Source: Firmicutes bacterium AM31-12AC
GTDB lineage: Bacteria; Bacillota; Clostridia; Lachnospirales; Lachnospiraceae
Length of the DNA: 64,000 nt
Assembly (NCBI GenBank): GCA_003480425.1
Contig: QUJA01000008.1
Location: 39,760-103,759 of the forward strand
Direction: 5' to 3'
Numbering within the stretch: position 1 is the stretch's first letter; each line of letters starts with the position of its first letter. The translations under genes and the position numbers were made by a program. The notes below the pieces were generated by a model. The model made no database searches. It was not told where the DNA came from and worked only from the letters and a program-made list of their open reading frames with translations. Of the stretch, positions 1-7,712 are shown one piece after another.

Positions 1-84
1 GGTAACAAACCCAATAATATGTAACGCTATCCATATTATAAAAACAATCACATCGACGGTACTGTCGTCACTAAGATTATCCAT
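1..84 (-). CDS. Small membrane protein, 5' part only (runs off the left edge)
   Basis: An ATG at 84 follows a TGGAGG ribosome binding site and opens a frame that continues past base 1. The visible 28 residues have a short acidic start (MDNLSDDSTVD) and then a hydrophobic stretch that looks like a membrane helix. The gene overlaps the stop of its upstream neighbour by a few bases, as is usual in this cluster. The family is not recognised. Confidence 0.6.
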   Translation of the reverse strand, partial: MDNLSDDSTVDVIVFIIWIALHIIGFVT

Positions 85-469
85 TATGTACCTCCACACA
101 CAACAATATATGATAATCCCAAATACGATACTTGCTATACGTAACGAGACTTTTAAATCTTCCATAAATATAATTACCTCCCCAATCTACACACACATCA
201 CACGAATAAAAAAACATAATGCAAACTACTATCAGGCAAATCAGAAGTGGTTTTAAAGCGTTAATATGTCTACCACTAATCCAATCTTCCGAATTGACCT
301 CCTCTATCTTATCCGGAGTAATATGTTTCTTATACCACGTATGTAATGCATGTTTCGCACCATATTTTGTCCAATAATATTTCGTTCTTATAAACCATAC
401 TCCCTGATCTTTATACTGTACTTCACCAAACCAACCTGACGACGCATTATACCTAACTCTAAGTTTCAT
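77..469 (-). CDS. Hypothetical phage protein with C-terminal membrane helix (paralogue of 485-757)
   Basis: 130 residues. I chose the ATG at 469 because GGGAGG lies about 10 bases upstream; the two ATGs just before it are too close to that site. Residues 1-45 share a pattern with the next gene upstream: RVRY, then W.GE.QY, then YGAKHAL..WYKKH. A hydrophobic segment follows near residues 77-92. The pair looks like a tandem duplication with the soluble part on one side of the membrane. Function unknown. Confidence 0.75.
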   Translation of the reverse strand: MKLRVRYNASSGWFGEVQYKDQGVWFIRTKYYWTKYGAKHALHTWYKKHITPDKIEEVNSEDWISGRHINALKPLLICLIVVCIMFFYSCDVCVDWGGNYIYGRFKSLVTYSKYRIWDYHILLCVEVHNG

Positions 470-484
470 AAACATCATTCCTCC

Positions 485-757
485 CTAAAATAGAATACAA
501 CCAACTAAAACTGCAATAAAACCAACTGCTGCCAGAAATACGAGGAGACTCACATCACGATGCATTAAGTCTGTCTCATTCATCTCTTCAGCCACACCAC
601 CATTAATAACATGTTTCTTATACCACTTACGTAAGGCATGTTTCGCACCATATTGTGTAAAACAATAATTAGTTACTCTAACCCATGGCTCACCTTTAGC
701 ATACTGTGTCTCACCAACCCAATCGTTAACAGAAGTGTAACGCACCCTAAATTTCAT
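485..757 (-). CDS. Hypothetical phage protein with C-terminal membrane helix (paralogue of 77-469)
   Basis: 90 residues, ATG preceded by GGGAGG at a normal distance. The N-terminal 45 residues carry the same RVRY / GE.QY / YGAKHAL..WYKKH pattern as the gene immediately downstream, and the last 20 residues are hydrophobic (LVFLAAVGFIAVLVG). The two genes are adjacent with only 15 bases between them, so a recent tandem duplication is the simple explanation. Function unknown. Confidence 0.75.
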   Translation of the reverse strand: MKFRVRYTSVNDWVGETQYAKGEPWVRVTNYCFTQYGAKHALRKWYKKHVINGGVAEEMNETDLMHRDVSLLVFLAAVGFIAVLVGCILF

Positions 758-762
758 AATAA

Positions 763-960
763 TTACCTCCCTTTTTCTGTCCGAAGATTATATCCAATTT
801 CTGCTTCCACCCCACAGCATGGACATGTAACATAATGCGTATCTAAATATTCGTCTACTAGATATCCTTTATAAAAGCAGTCCGATTCTGTACGTAAATC
901 AGACGCCATATATTGAAAAGCCCGCCCACACCATCGGCAAGTATATGTATTATTACTCAT
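763..960 (-). CDS. Zinc-ribbon protein, 65 aa
   Basis: The short protein has two CxxC pairs (CRWC near the start, CPCC near residue 47), the typical ligand set of a small zinc ribbon. It starts almost at the stop of the preceding gene and has only a weak ribosome binding site, so translation is probably coupled. Such ribbons are common among phage accessory proteins; nothing here says what it binds. Confidence 0.7.
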   Translation of the reverse strand: MSNNTYTCRWCGRAFQYMASDLRTESDCFYKGYLVDEYLDTHYVTCPCCGVEAEIGYNLRTEKGR

Positions 961-966
961 AAGTTA

Positions 967-1548
967 TCAATCTTCTTTAATAACAGCTCTATGTTCCCGA
1001 ACCGCATAATAAGTACCATCATGTGCTTCACAATACCGTTTAAGTACATCACTACAGGTATTTCCAGGTTTCAACCGCTCTTCGTATACAACATTTCTAT
1101 TAGTGTCCATAACGACAGCATACCCACCACATTCGATATGTATTTCTTTTTTCTTCTCATCAGTATTACCAGCAACCCATTTGGTGACAGTATCAATAAA
1201 CTCATCTGTATGCTCAAGCTTAACATCAAGGCAACTACAATTATATTTTTCCATAATTTTATATACGGGACATAGTATATGGTTATCATGCATAGCACAC
1301 ATATAATCTGTGAATACAATTACCTCAGAAGCCGTGAGCTCTGTTATAGGTTCAAGCATACTATCGGTCCAACCGCATCTCCCGTATTCGTAGCTATCTA
1401 TAATGTAAAAGCCAGTGTATACTTCGTCTATTTTTACGATTTTCCCAGAGAGTGTATCCATCCGTTCATTAAAAAGGCTTCCGCCATATATATTCCCAAC
1501 TTTTAAATCTTTTCTAACTCTTACTCTATCTCCAACTTTGTATTTCAT
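967..1548 (-). CDS. KOW/SH3-like domain protein, 193 aa
   Basis: The N-terminal 68 residues (KVGDRVRVRKDL ... GKIVKI ... WTDSMLEP) match the small beta-barrel found in many phage and host proteins with a KOW/SH3 or Mib-herc2-like fold. The rest has no motif I recognise. The ATG follows TTAGGAGG at a good distance. The role is unknown; such domains often bind nucleic acid or protein. Confidence 0.75.
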   Translation of the reverse strand: MKYKVGDRVRVRKDLKVGNIYGGSLFNERMDTLSGKIVKIDEVYTGFYIIDSYEYGRCGWTDSMLEPITELTASEVIVFTDYMCAMHDNHILCPVYKIMEKYNCSCLDVKLEHTDEFIDTVTKWVAGNTDEKKKEIHIECGGYAVVMDTNRNVVYEERLKPGNTCSDVLKRYCEAHDGTYYAVREHRAVIKED

Positions 1549-1577
1549 AACACTACCTCCTAATAATTTTAATTACT

Positions 1578-1742
1578 TTAAGTCCATGCCAAAATAAACA
1601 ATACTACATTCAACAAAATCCATATTTTTGTAAGCACGGGATGCTCTTTAAAATTTATAACCGCTAACACCCATAATATTAAATATAAAAAGAAAGCAAT
1701 ATAAATAGTGAATATTTGTAAGGCTAATTTAAAAAGCGTCAT
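1578..1742 (-). CDS. Small membrane protein, 54 aa
   Basis: A 54-codon frame starts at the ATG at 1742, inside the last codons of the upstream gene, with GGAGG about 12 bases before it. Almost the whole chain is hydrophobic, with two likely membrane helices (residues about 4-29 and 38-53) separated by a short charged turn (NFKEHPVLTK). No family recognised. Confidence 0.65.
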   Translation of the reverse strand: MTLFKLALQIFTIYIAFFLYLILWVLAVINFKEHPVLTKIWILLNVVLFILAWT

Positions 1743-2358
1743 AGTTATCACACACCTCCAATTGTTTTAAATCATCAATTGACCACGGTGCTTCATCTGA
1801 ACTTTTAATCATCGGAAAGATAATACCAAGACCACTGCAACTCATACACTTAGTATTAGGGAACCTCCAATCATTGACGTGTTCATCGAATACAGGCTTA
1901 TCAAAACCTGCAGATAACTGACCAGTACCAGTACGTCTAACCATGTATTTTAAGCCAACCATATAATCCAGAAACGCCCTATCACTCTTAGAAATAACAG
2001 GCTTATCAACACATTCCATTTTAAGCCACTCTTTCCTCTGTTCAGAACAACCCTCTACAGCGTCAAACAAACACTCGTGGCATGGCATATCAATACAACT
2101 CGTAGGTTTGCCAGTTAATTTTTTAACACCGAATGTTGTATTATCACATGCAAACTCTGCAATATCTTCCATATATTTCTCCATGTTATTCATTTCATTT
2201 ACCCCTTTCTTCAAAACTGCAATAATTCCATCAATAGTATTTGCCAGTTTAAGATAAGTACTATCATTGTCTGCATCACCTGTATTAGCTATTGTTAAAT
2301 AGTATCTTAATTTTGTTTTTTCAAGATCTTCTATAATTTCCGATATAATTTCACGCAT
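1729..2358 (-). CDS. Cysteine-rich hypothetical phage protein, 209 aa
   Basis: Start taken at the ATG at 2358, about 8 bases after AAAGGG. A second ATG near residue 56 (MNNMEKYMED) has its own AAAGGGG site, so a shorter product may also be made or two genes may be fused in frame. The middle has spaced cysteines (CIDMPCHECLF, then GC) and a CMSC pair near residue 180, suggesting metal binding. Function unknown. Confidence 0.7.
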   Translation of the reverse strand: MREIISEIIEDLEKTKLRYYLTIANTGDADNDSTYLKLANTIDGIIAVLKKGVNEMNNMEKYMEDIAEFACDNTTFGVKKLTGKPTSCIDMPCHECLFDAVEGCSEQRKEWLKMECVDKPVISKSDRAFLDYMVGLKYMVRRTGTGQLSAGFDKPVFDEHVNDWRFPNTKCMSCSGLGIIFPMIKSSDEAPWSIDDLKQLEVCDNYDAF

Positions 2359-2379
2359 TGTACACACCCTTTCAAAATA

Positions 2380-2664
2380 TCAATCTGCTGTTTCTTTTAT
2401 TCTATATCCAGCCTCATAACAATCATGTAGATATCTTATATATACACTACCCATATCATCACGAGCTTTTCTTATAGCCTCACCCATTCGCTTATCATAA
2501 TAGGTATTTTTTATTGTTACTTTATTACCATATATATCAGTAGCAACAGCATCGTCAATAAGCGGATAATCTTCTCCTAAAAATATACCCATATCGCCGT
2601 AACCTCCAGCTGAAATACGAGTAAGCAATGCACATAGTGAATCAACTGTAAATTGTTTTCTCAT
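2380..2664 (-). CDS. Hypothetical protein, 94 aa
   Basis: 94 residues, soluble and mixed charge, with no recognised domain. The upstream AAAGGGG is about 13 bases from the ATG, longer than usual, but no alternative start in frame is better. It stands between the cysteine-rich gene and the solitary DUF6353-like domain gene, reading the same way. Confidence 0.65.
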   Translation of the reverse strand: MRKQFTVDSLCALLTRISAGGYGDMGIFLGEDYPLIDDAVATDIYGNKVTIKNTYYDKRMGEAIRKARDDMGSVYIRYLHDCYEAGYRIKETAD

Positions 2665-2766
2665 ACTTAATCCATTACCCCTTTCTTTAACTACACATTT
2701 TTTTCAGAAATATCAATTCCAAACGTAAAAGCGCTAAAGCCAATTAAGACCTTAAGCTCTATTGGT

Positions 2767-3126
2767 TCAGATTTTATCCAAGATAATCCCCTGTGGATTG
2801 AATTGTAATAGATATATAGAACCATCATTAATCTGACGATGAATCGTATAGATATCATCAGAATGCATTCCGTCTCTATAAATCCAACCAACAAGCTGTC
2901 CGTTCTTTGTTTTTGGAATCCCCAAGATATCAAAAGCCTCGTTTAGGAATAGATGCCCACTATTTTCCAGTAGCCCATAAATACATTCGCGTACATTTTT
3001 CAAAAACATTAAATTCTGTCCTGGACTAGGTATCCACAAGCAGTTAGTCTCATCAAAAAATCTATAATAATTATCTTCATCAAGCGGTATAACTGCGACA
3101 TTTGTACCATTGACAACACCCGACAC
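2767..3126 (-). CDS. Solitary C-terminal domain of the DUF6353-like membrane family (possibly frameshifted)
   Basis: 119 residues starting at a GTG. The body (FFDE...LW, NLMFLK, GHLFLNEAFDILGI, VGWIYRDG) matches the C-terminal domain of the 307-residue protein at 39137-40060, but the two N-terminal membrane helices are absent. A better start, an ATG near 3170 with AAAGGAG, opens a different frame that runs into this one, so the gene may be a shortened copy with a frameshift. Family name from memory; role unknown. Confidence 0.6.
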   Translation of the reverse strand: MSGVVNGTNVAVIPLDEDNYYRFFDETNCLWIPSPGQNLMFLKNVRECIYGLLENSGHLFLNEAFDILGIPKTKNGQLVGWIYRDGMHSDDIYTIHRQINDGSIYLLQFNPQGIILDKI

Positions 3127-3217
3127 GAGGCTCCTAATACCCCTGCTGTTCCTTCAAAATCATTTTTCATAGTCTATTACTCCTTTCTTTAACTACGCAT
3201 CTTTCAAAATATATTTT

Positions 3218-3382
3218 TTATTTACAATAACAGGACCTAACTAACTCACGAAGAACGGATATATCATAAATAACGTTAATACCATCACTGATTCCTTTTG
3301 TAATATATTCTCCGATTTTAACTAAGCTCTTTGCTGTAATACTATTTTGAGTAATTCTGTCATTCTGTATGTGTTTTTCCAT
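3218..3382 (-). CDS. Hypothetical protein, 54 aa
   Basis: A 54-codon frame starts at the ATG at 3382, about 11 bases after TAGGAG. It is soluble, basic at the N-terminus and ends in CYCK. It fills the gap between the HTH gene terminator and the solitary DUF6353-like gene. No recognised family. Confidence 0.55.
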   Translation of the reverse strand: MEKHIQNDRITQNSITAKSLVKIGEYITKGISDGINVIYDISVLRELVRSCYCK

Positions 3383-3417
3383 AAGCGTACGAACTCCTAC
3401 CTAATATTTTTTCAATC

Positions 3418-3446
3418 AAAAAAGAAGAGCCCTAAATATAAGGCTC
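3418..3446 (-). terminator. Intrinsic terminator at the end of the HTH gene
   Basis: In the minus direction the hairpin GAGCC...GGGCTC is followed by TTCTTTTTT. It overlaps the last codons of the HTH gene at 3432-3764. Confidence 0.75.
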
Positions 3447-3764
3447 AACCTCTTCAATATAAGATTTGATTTTTGATATAGTGTCAATTTCGTTACATAA
3501 ATCGTAATATCGCTTATCCAGATAATCCAAGTACTGCTGTTTATCTCGTTTAGCCTGGTTTCTCAATAATTGTGTTTGACTACGCCCGCTCTCCGGATAA
3601 AACTTATCTAATTCTTCCGGTAAGATTACATAGCATACGCCAGTATCACAAAGTGTCAAGAAAGCCTTCAATTTACCGATTCTAATCCATTCGCATACCG
3701 TACGTTTAGATACCCCTAATAAATAAGCCACCTCGTTGATTGTATAACCACTTTTTGCATCCAT
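3432..3764 (-). CDS. Excisionase/MerR-type winged-helix DNA-binding protein, 110 aa
   Basis: Residues 7-35 (YTINEVAYLLGVSKRTV, then WIRIGKLKA) fit the helix-turn-helix of the excisionase/MerR-like HTH_17 group. The C-terminal half is charged and probably helical. The ATG follows AAAGGAG, and a copy of the recurrent promoter motif lies about 40 bases upstream. It probably regulates element genes or acts in recombination, but the target cannot be read from the sequence. Confidence 0.75.
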   Translation of the reverse strand: MDAKSGYTINEVAYLLGVSKRTVCEWIRIGKLKAFLTLCDTGVCYVILPEELDKFYPESGRSQTQLLRNQAKRDKQQYLDYLDKRYYDLCNEIDTISKIKSYIEEVEPYI

Positions 3765-3804
3765 AATAATTCTCCTTTCAAAATATCAATGTCTTTTTAA
3801 TTGT

Positions 3805-3831
3805 TCATAACAGCCTGAGAAAGTGTCGCGA
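3805..3831 (-). promoter_or_regulatory. Recurrent promoter-like motif, copy 1
   Basis: CGCGA, a 16-base spacer and TATGAA in the minus direction, 41 bases upstream of the HTH gene start. This is the standard form of the motif that recurs through the element. Confidence 0.7.
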
Positions 3832-3869
3832 GAAAAGAAGAGCCAAAGTCGGTTAAGACTCAGACTCTC
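3832..3869 (-). terminator. Intrinsic terminator directly upstream of promoter copy 1
   Basis: Hairpin GAGTC...GGCTC followed by TTCTTTTC in the minus direction. It closes the unit of the gene at 3885-4103, and the next promoter motif begins at once. Confidence 0.7.
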
Positions 3870-3884
3870 AAAGGTAAAATATCA

Positions 3885-4103
3885 TTATTTAGTTTCTGAT
3901 TTTTTATCTATAATTTTATTTGTAACATAATTGCCAATAAGACTACCAATGACACACCCACCGACACCAATAGCCCAGCCTTTAAGCAAACCCTCACGAT
4001 AGAGTGTAGCACCCCATCTACATAAAGCGTTTCCATGTTTACTCGACTTGGTTATAAAATTAGTAATTATCATCTCGTCCTCTGCTGTTGTAAATTTCTT
4101 CAT
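3885..4103 (-). CDS. Small glycine-zipper membrane protein, 72 aa
   Basis: Start taken at the ATG at 4103, which has AAAGGAG about 8 bases upstream; a frame extension upstream lies inside the 5' untranslated part behind promoter copy 2. One membrane helix near residues 43-63 is rich in glycine (GVGGCVIGSLIGNY), followed by a basic tail. Many proteins in this element have this shape. Function unknown. Confidence 0.75.
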   Translation of the reverse strand: MKKFTTAEDEMIITNFITKSSKHGNALCRWGATLYREGLLKGWAIGVGGCVIGSLIGNYVTNKIIDKKSETK

Positions 4104-4138
4104 AATAATTCTCCTTTCAGAATCTAAAATATAATCTT

Positions 4139-4165
4139 TCATAACAGCCCATGAATATGTCGCGA
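4139..4165 (-). promoter_or_regulatory. Recurrent promoter-like motif, copy 2
   Basis: CGCGA and TATGAA boxes with the standard spacing, about 36 bases upstream of the 72-residue membrane-protein gene. Confidence 0.7.
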
Positions 4166-4208
4166 ATAAAATAAGAGAGCATGTCTAAAATATAGATCAA
4201 GCCCTCTT
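4166..4208 (-). terminator. Intrinsic terminator upstream of promoter copy 2
   Basis: GAGGGC and GCTCTC pair around a loop and are followed by TTATTTTATT in the minus direction. It includes the stop codon of the start-less frame at 4197-4379. Confidence 0.6.
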
Positions 4209-4379
4209 CTGATAATTGTGTAATTCCGTAAACACAATCATATCCAAATCTTTTATAAACTCTTCTGCTTCTTCAAAAGTTGGATAATGATCTGCTTTGA
4301 TTGCTATACTATACTCTGTATCAATAAGACCTCTATTGTTTTCACATCCATTTTCTATTTCTTCTTCTGTTGCCCTTAT
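4197..4379 (-). pseudogene. Start-less or frameshifted small gene
   Basis: An open frame of 60 codons has gene-like composition (GLIDTEYSIAIKADHYPTF, then EEAEEFIKDL) but no ATG, GTG or TTG at its head; a TGA precedes it directly. A GTG with AGAGGAA upstream lies in another frame and stops after 6 codons. A lost start by a one-base indel fits. Either a pseudogene or a sequencing error. Confidence 0.5.
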
Positions 4380-4450
4380 TCACTTTTATGACTCACCTGA
4401 ATTCCTCTTATGTTTTTGTTCATATCTCGATTTCTAGTAACCCCTATACT

Positions 4451-4663
4451 TTAATTATTCAGCCAGTCCTCGAGCATCTTTATAGCAGCATTTTCATACA
4501 TCTTACAAGTCTCGTTTACTAACTTTTCATTAAACATATCTTTGGTCTTACACTGACCATCTGGATAATCTTCAGGACTGGCTACTTCTATCTCACATCT
4601 CTTAAAATACGGACAGGTAAGACATTCATGAAGTCTTCTAAGTTCATTCCTGCTCAGATTCAT
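4451..4663 (-). CDS. Cysteine-containing hypothetical protein, 70 aa
   Basis: 70 residues with CLTCPYFKRC near the N-terminus and two further cysteines (QCKT, ETCK), possibly a small metal site. Its ATG lies inside the 3' end of the P-loop gene (20-base overlap), suggesting coupled translation. No recognised family. Confidence 0.65.
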   Translation of the reverse strand: MNLSRNELRRLHECLTCPYFKRCEIEVASPEDYPDGQCKTKDMFNEKLVNETCKMYENAAIKMLEDWLNN

Positions 4664-5024
4664 CTACAGCACTAACCCTTTCATCCGGATTCAAATATTT
4701 AATGTCTGTAAGGCTATCAAGATTTAAAGTAGCCCCATGAATCGGAATACCACAAAAAGCGATGTCCAACACTGATCGGAGCTCATCGATCAATAAACCA
4801 TGGTCTTTCATATAGCTATTGTCGAAATACTTATCCCTAGTAAAAAACTCGGAAACAGTTAAAGGAAATGGAATATCATACTCCATCTCTTTAGCTTGTT
4901 TATACACTGCATGTGCCTGAAACTTAGTAGCTACTAATATATAAGCGCCGGTCTCTGCTGACTTTTTGATTAATGTTGCTGTTTTACCAGAGCCTCTAGC
5001 CCCTACATAAATATCCATTCCCAT
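4644..5024 (-). CDS. Small P-loop NTPase, 126 aa
   Basis: A Walker A motif (GARGSGKT, residues 8-15) and a Walker B-like stretch (HGLLIDEL, near residues 75-82) mark a small P-loop ATPase. At 126 residues it is a minimal version; the reading frame is otherwise intact. The ATG follows GAAAGGAAG. It may be a partial AAA or ssDNA-linked ATPase used by the element; the substrate is unknown. Confidence 0.75.
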   Translation of the reverse strand: MGMDIYVGARGSGKTATLIKKSAETGAYILVATKFQAHAVYKQAKEMEYDIPFPLTVSEFFTRDKYFDNSYMKDHGLLIDELRSVLDIAFCGIPIHGATLNLDSLTDIKYLNPDERVSAVDESEQE

Positions 5025-5050
5025 ACTAATTACTTCCTTTCTTTTTCTAA

Positions 5051-5085
5051 AAATAAAAAAGAGAAGCTAATTAAAGCCCCTCTTC
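5051..5085 (-). terminator. Intrinsic terminator
   Basis: GAGGGGCTT pairs with GGCTTCTC-like sequence and is followed by a T-rich run (TTTTTTATTTTT) in the minus direction, at the stop of the 48-residue gene. Confidence 0.6.
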
Positions 5086-5217
5086 CTCGCTTTCAAAAAG
5101 TTGCCGAATCTGATTAATTTCATCCAGAGACATACCATCTTTAATAAGTTCCTGAATTCTTCCTTCAAGAATCATATCATAGTAAATATGCTCCACATAC
5201 CTTTTAATACGACTCAT
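5071..5217 (-). CDS. Hypothetical protein, 48 aa
   Basis: The frame begins at the ATG at 5217 after AAAGGAGTGG and directly downstream of promoter copy 3. It is short, helical and highly charged, ending in an acidic tail (ESEEEGL). The gene stands alone between a promoter and a terminator. No family recognised. Confidence 0.65.
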   Translation of the reverse strand: MSRIKRYVEHIYYDMILEGRIQELIKDGMSLDEINQIRQLFESEEEGL

Positions 5218-5232
5218 GCTACCACTCCTTTC

Positions 5233-5259
5233 TTATAAAAGAGCAGGAACTTATCGCGG
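5233..5259 (-). promoter_or_regulatory. Recurrent promoter-like motif, copy 3
   Basis: CGCGA and TATAAG boxes at standard spacing, overlapping the last codons of the DHH gene and lying 16 bases upstream of the 48-residue gene. Confidence 0.7.
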
Positions 5260-6273
5260 CAAAAATCTTCTTTTCTTTAAAAAGTCATCTACCGTAATAA
5301 GTTCATTTTGATTATCGAATAGCATACCCACGATTAAGTCCAATCCTTGACCAGCATCGAACGTACTACCTGCAGCTTTCGGATGACCGCCACCTCCGTA
5401 ATTATGTGCAATTTCAGTACCTAGATTAATGTCGTCGCGAATTGTACGATACGATACAGTACCGTGCGAAATATCAATCATAGCAATATAGGCAAGTTCT
5501 GGATGCATCTCACATATACGATTACCGAGCTCGCTGAAATACTGCTCTGCAAATATAACACCATATGTATTACCGAATCTATCGGCTTTAACAGTAATAT
5601 GTTTCTCTTTTTGCTCTACATAAATATTAACGTCTTTCTGTTTCTGTTCGAGTAAGAGCAAGTCTGTTTCTGAGAACCACCAGTCTTGATGCAATGGTGA
5701 AATACTAAACATGATGCGCTTCATAGCCAGCTCAATGAATTTATCTCTACCATAAATATGAAAGAGGTCGTTCATCTGCTTACTAACAAGCCCATCTTCT
5801 CCTAATTCTTTCCAACGCCAAGTATCATAGTCTCGAACTATAGACACGAAACTAGATATTTTATTTTGAGTTGTCTGACTGTACGTAAGACTTAAACTAT
5901 TCCTCAAATATAAATAGAACAATTCGGTACCACTAGTCTTTACACCATCTAAATATTCATATACAGTACACCAAAAGTAGTTATCCAATCTAAGAGCAGT
6001 TCCATGATGATCGAATAAACGTACTGTTCTCTCAGTCTTATCTAAACAGTCAATTATACTAGCCACCTGATCGGAGACCGAAATATCAGTAATGAAAATC
6101 GAATCGTAACTCCTATACAGATCTTCGTTTTCTATAAATTCTTCTACTTTATCGTCCACATCATCATAGTTGCAATACTCAACATCAATATTCTCTTTCC
6201 CAAATGCCAAATATGCTAAAATAGCACAACCAACACCATCAAGGTCTGTATGTGTGAATAGTTTAATTTTCAT
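5251..6273 (-). CDS. DHH-family phosphoesterase, 340 aa
   Basis: N-terminal motifs THTDLDGVGCA (motif I), FITDIS (motif II) and LFDHHGT (motif III) are those of DHH phosphoesterases, the group of RecJ and NrnA-type nanoRNases; GGGGHPKAAGS near the C-terminus fits the DHHA1 substrate-binding part. The likely substrates are short oligonucleotides or cyclic dinucleotides. The ATG at 6273 has GGAGG about 10 bases upstream. In a phage it could recycle nucleotides or remove signal nucleotides; that is inference. Confidence 0.85.
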   Translation of the reverse strand: MKIKLFTHTDLDGVGCAILAYLAFGKENIDVEYCNYDDVDDKVEEFIENEDLYRSYDSIFITDISVSDQVASIIDCLDKTERTVRLFDHHGTALRLDNYFWCTVYEYLDGVKTSGTELFYLYLRNSLSLTYSQTTQNKISSFVSIVRDYDTWRWKELGEDGLVSKQMNDLFHIYGRDKFIELAMKRIMFSISPLHQDWWFSETDLLLLEQKQKDVNIYVEQKEKHITVKADRFGNTYGVIFAEQYFSELGNRICEMHPELAYIAMIDISHGTVSYRTIRDDINLGTEIAHNYGGGGHPKAAGSTFDAGQGLDLIVGMLFDNQNELITVDDFLKKRRFLPR

Positions 6274-6278
6274 AAATA

Positions 6279-6419
6279 TCAATCCTCCGTTATTCTCTTA
6301 CAACATTTCCTGTTACGTTTTGTGAAATACATATATCGCTTCATTCGACAATCTTTCTTATCCGCTCCGTTAAGTAAATACGAGTTTCTTGCTTTTCTCT
6401 TTTTATATTCACTTGCCAT
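6279..6419 (-). CDS. Very basic small protein, 46 aa
   Basis: A 46-codon frame overlaps the stop of its neighbour (TAATG) and ends 6 bases before the DHH start. About 40 percent of residues are Lys or Arg, with a CC pair near the end. GAGGAA precedes the ATG by 8 bases. Such basic peptides often bind nucleic acid, but no family is recognised. Confidence 0.6.
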   Translation of the reverse strand: MASEYKKRKARNSYLLNGADKKDCRMKRYMYFTKRNRKCCKRITED

Positions 6420-6847
6420 TAATCACATTCCTCAAGTTCCTCTGCTTTGAATTTAGCCACAGCATCATATATAAGTTTCTTAATGGCTTCATGATTGTCA
6501 ATAGAAAACCTATCTGGTAATGAAACAGTCCCGCGATATATCTTTTCATTAAAATTGCTATAATATTCGACATTTGTTCTAACTGGACGACCACTATATA
6601 TAGTTTCATACGAGGTTATACCGATACTGTCACGCATATAGAAACTAACCCCACGATTTATTTTAACATGCGCTAATTCTTTGCCATTACAAATAGGATA
6701 TTCTTCAATACGCATTTCTTCCATGCCACCCACTTGATGCAAACAAACATAACGTTCAGCATCTTCCCGATTTATATATATCGTTTCAATATGATAGTCT
6801 GAATACTCACCAGCAGTCACCACATATACTTTATCTACCTTATTCAT
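6419..6847 (-). CDS. Hypothetical phage protein, 142 aa (DUF7336-like N-terminus)
   Basis: Start taken at the ATG at 6847 (GGAG 8 bases upstream). The N-terminal part (VYVVTAGEYSDYHIETIY, then DAERYV) resembles short phage proteins with the pattern 'V.GEYSDY...F....AE'; the DUF name is from memory. The rest is unrecognised. Confidence 0.7.
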   Translation of the reverse strand: MNKVDKVYVVTAGEYSDYHIETIYINREDAERYVCLHQVGGMEEMRIEEYPICNGKELAHVKINRGVSFYMRDSIGITSYETIYSGRPVRTNVEYYSNFNEKIYRGTVSLPDRFSIDNHEAIKKLIYDAVAKFKAEELEECD

Positions 6848-6864
6848 ACCATACTCTCCTTTTC

Positions 6865-7119
6865 TCACGCTTCCTCTAATTCGCCAAATATTTTTTCATA
6901 AGCATTAATATCATATTTAAGTAACATATGTTTAGCCTTTTCTTCGTCAATAGCAAGAGCACCACCTTGTTTAAATACAATAAGCCAGTGTCCTTTTAGT
7001 GATTTATATAATCTTACATTCACTTGGCGTTCAATTATATTTAAAGAATACCTACACTTAGTAGATATACAATTCATTTTATCAGTATCGTATTTCAGAT
7101 CATTAAACACATATACCAT
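6865..7119 (-). CDS. Hypothetical protein, 84 aa (paralogue of 15451-15729)
   Basis: Shares MV.V...LKYDTDKM.CIS near the start and YEKIFGELEEA at the end with the 92-residue protein 8.6 kb away, so the element holds two diverged copies. Soluble; no known domain. The start is a good ATG just after its neighbour. Confidence 0.7.
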   Translation of the reverse strand: MVYVFNDLKYDTDKMNCISTKCRYSLNIIERQVNVRLYKSLKGHWLIVFKQGGALAIDEEKAKHMLLKYDINAYEKIFGELEEA

Positions 7120-7134
7120 AATAAAATTCTTACT

Positions 7135-7461
7135 CTACAATAATCCGTGACACTTGCAATAGCTTCTCATTTTATTAGCAACGTCACATCCAGCATACTT
7201 CTCTACCATATTAATATTGATACCCTGCTCTAACATAAGCGAGTACACTTCTCCTTCATCAGCATCGTTTATTACAGCATCTTCAAGCCGTGCATTAATT
7301 TCTTCAGACATATCAGTATCGCTTTCAGTTTCTAACCATACACCCGGTTTGTTCACGGCCTGTAAAGTAAAAAGAACAGGCTCTCCATCAATGTTATGTA
7401 ATCTTACAATTTCATTCTCATCGTATTTCTGCAAATATTTGATTAGTGTTCCTACTGTCAT
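7135..7461 (-). CDS. Conserved phage hypothetical protein, 108 aa
   Basis: The N-terminal 45 residues (GTLIKYLQKYDENEIVR, then DGEPVLF, then VWLETESD) look like a conserved phage family I have seen without assigned function. The C-terminal part has a weakly conserved CKCH. ATG follows AAAGGG. Confidence 0.7.
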   Translation of the reverse strand: MTVGTLIKYLQKYDENEIVRLHNIDGEPVLFTLQAVNKPGVWLETESDTDMSEEINARLEDAVINDADEGEVYSLMLEQGININMVEKYAGCDVANKMRSYCKCHGLL

Positions 7462-7466
7462 ATTAT

Positions 7467-7694
7467 CTACCCTTTCTGATAACTAGATTTAATCTTCCAT
7501 TTTTTCAAGAATTCGTCCAGATCATCTCGCAACTTACGAACCTTATCTACAGAGATATGTGCAATAACCCAACGTTCACATTCGGTTTGACTACCTCTAT
7601 CTCTGGCTGCTACCAGAACTCTCTTCTGTTCGTCAAAAGATTTATCATACCCGATGCATAAATCCTTATTTTCAAATATCATTTTAGCGAACAT
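7467..7694 (-). CDS. Hypothetical protein, 75 aa (paralogue of 8326-8541)
   Basis: The core pattern VA.RDR....E.WVI.H.S.D followed by L.D.L..L is shared with the 71-residue gene 0.65 kb upstream; the 206-residue gene lies between them. Soluble, no recognised domain. A normal ATG with GGAGG upstream. Confidence 0.7.
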   Translation of the reverse strand: MFAKMIFENKDLCIGYDKSFDEQKRVLVAARDRGSQTECERWVIAHISVDKVRKLRDDLDEFLKKWKIKSSYQKG

Positions 7695-7712
7695 ACTAAT
7701 ACCTCCAAAATT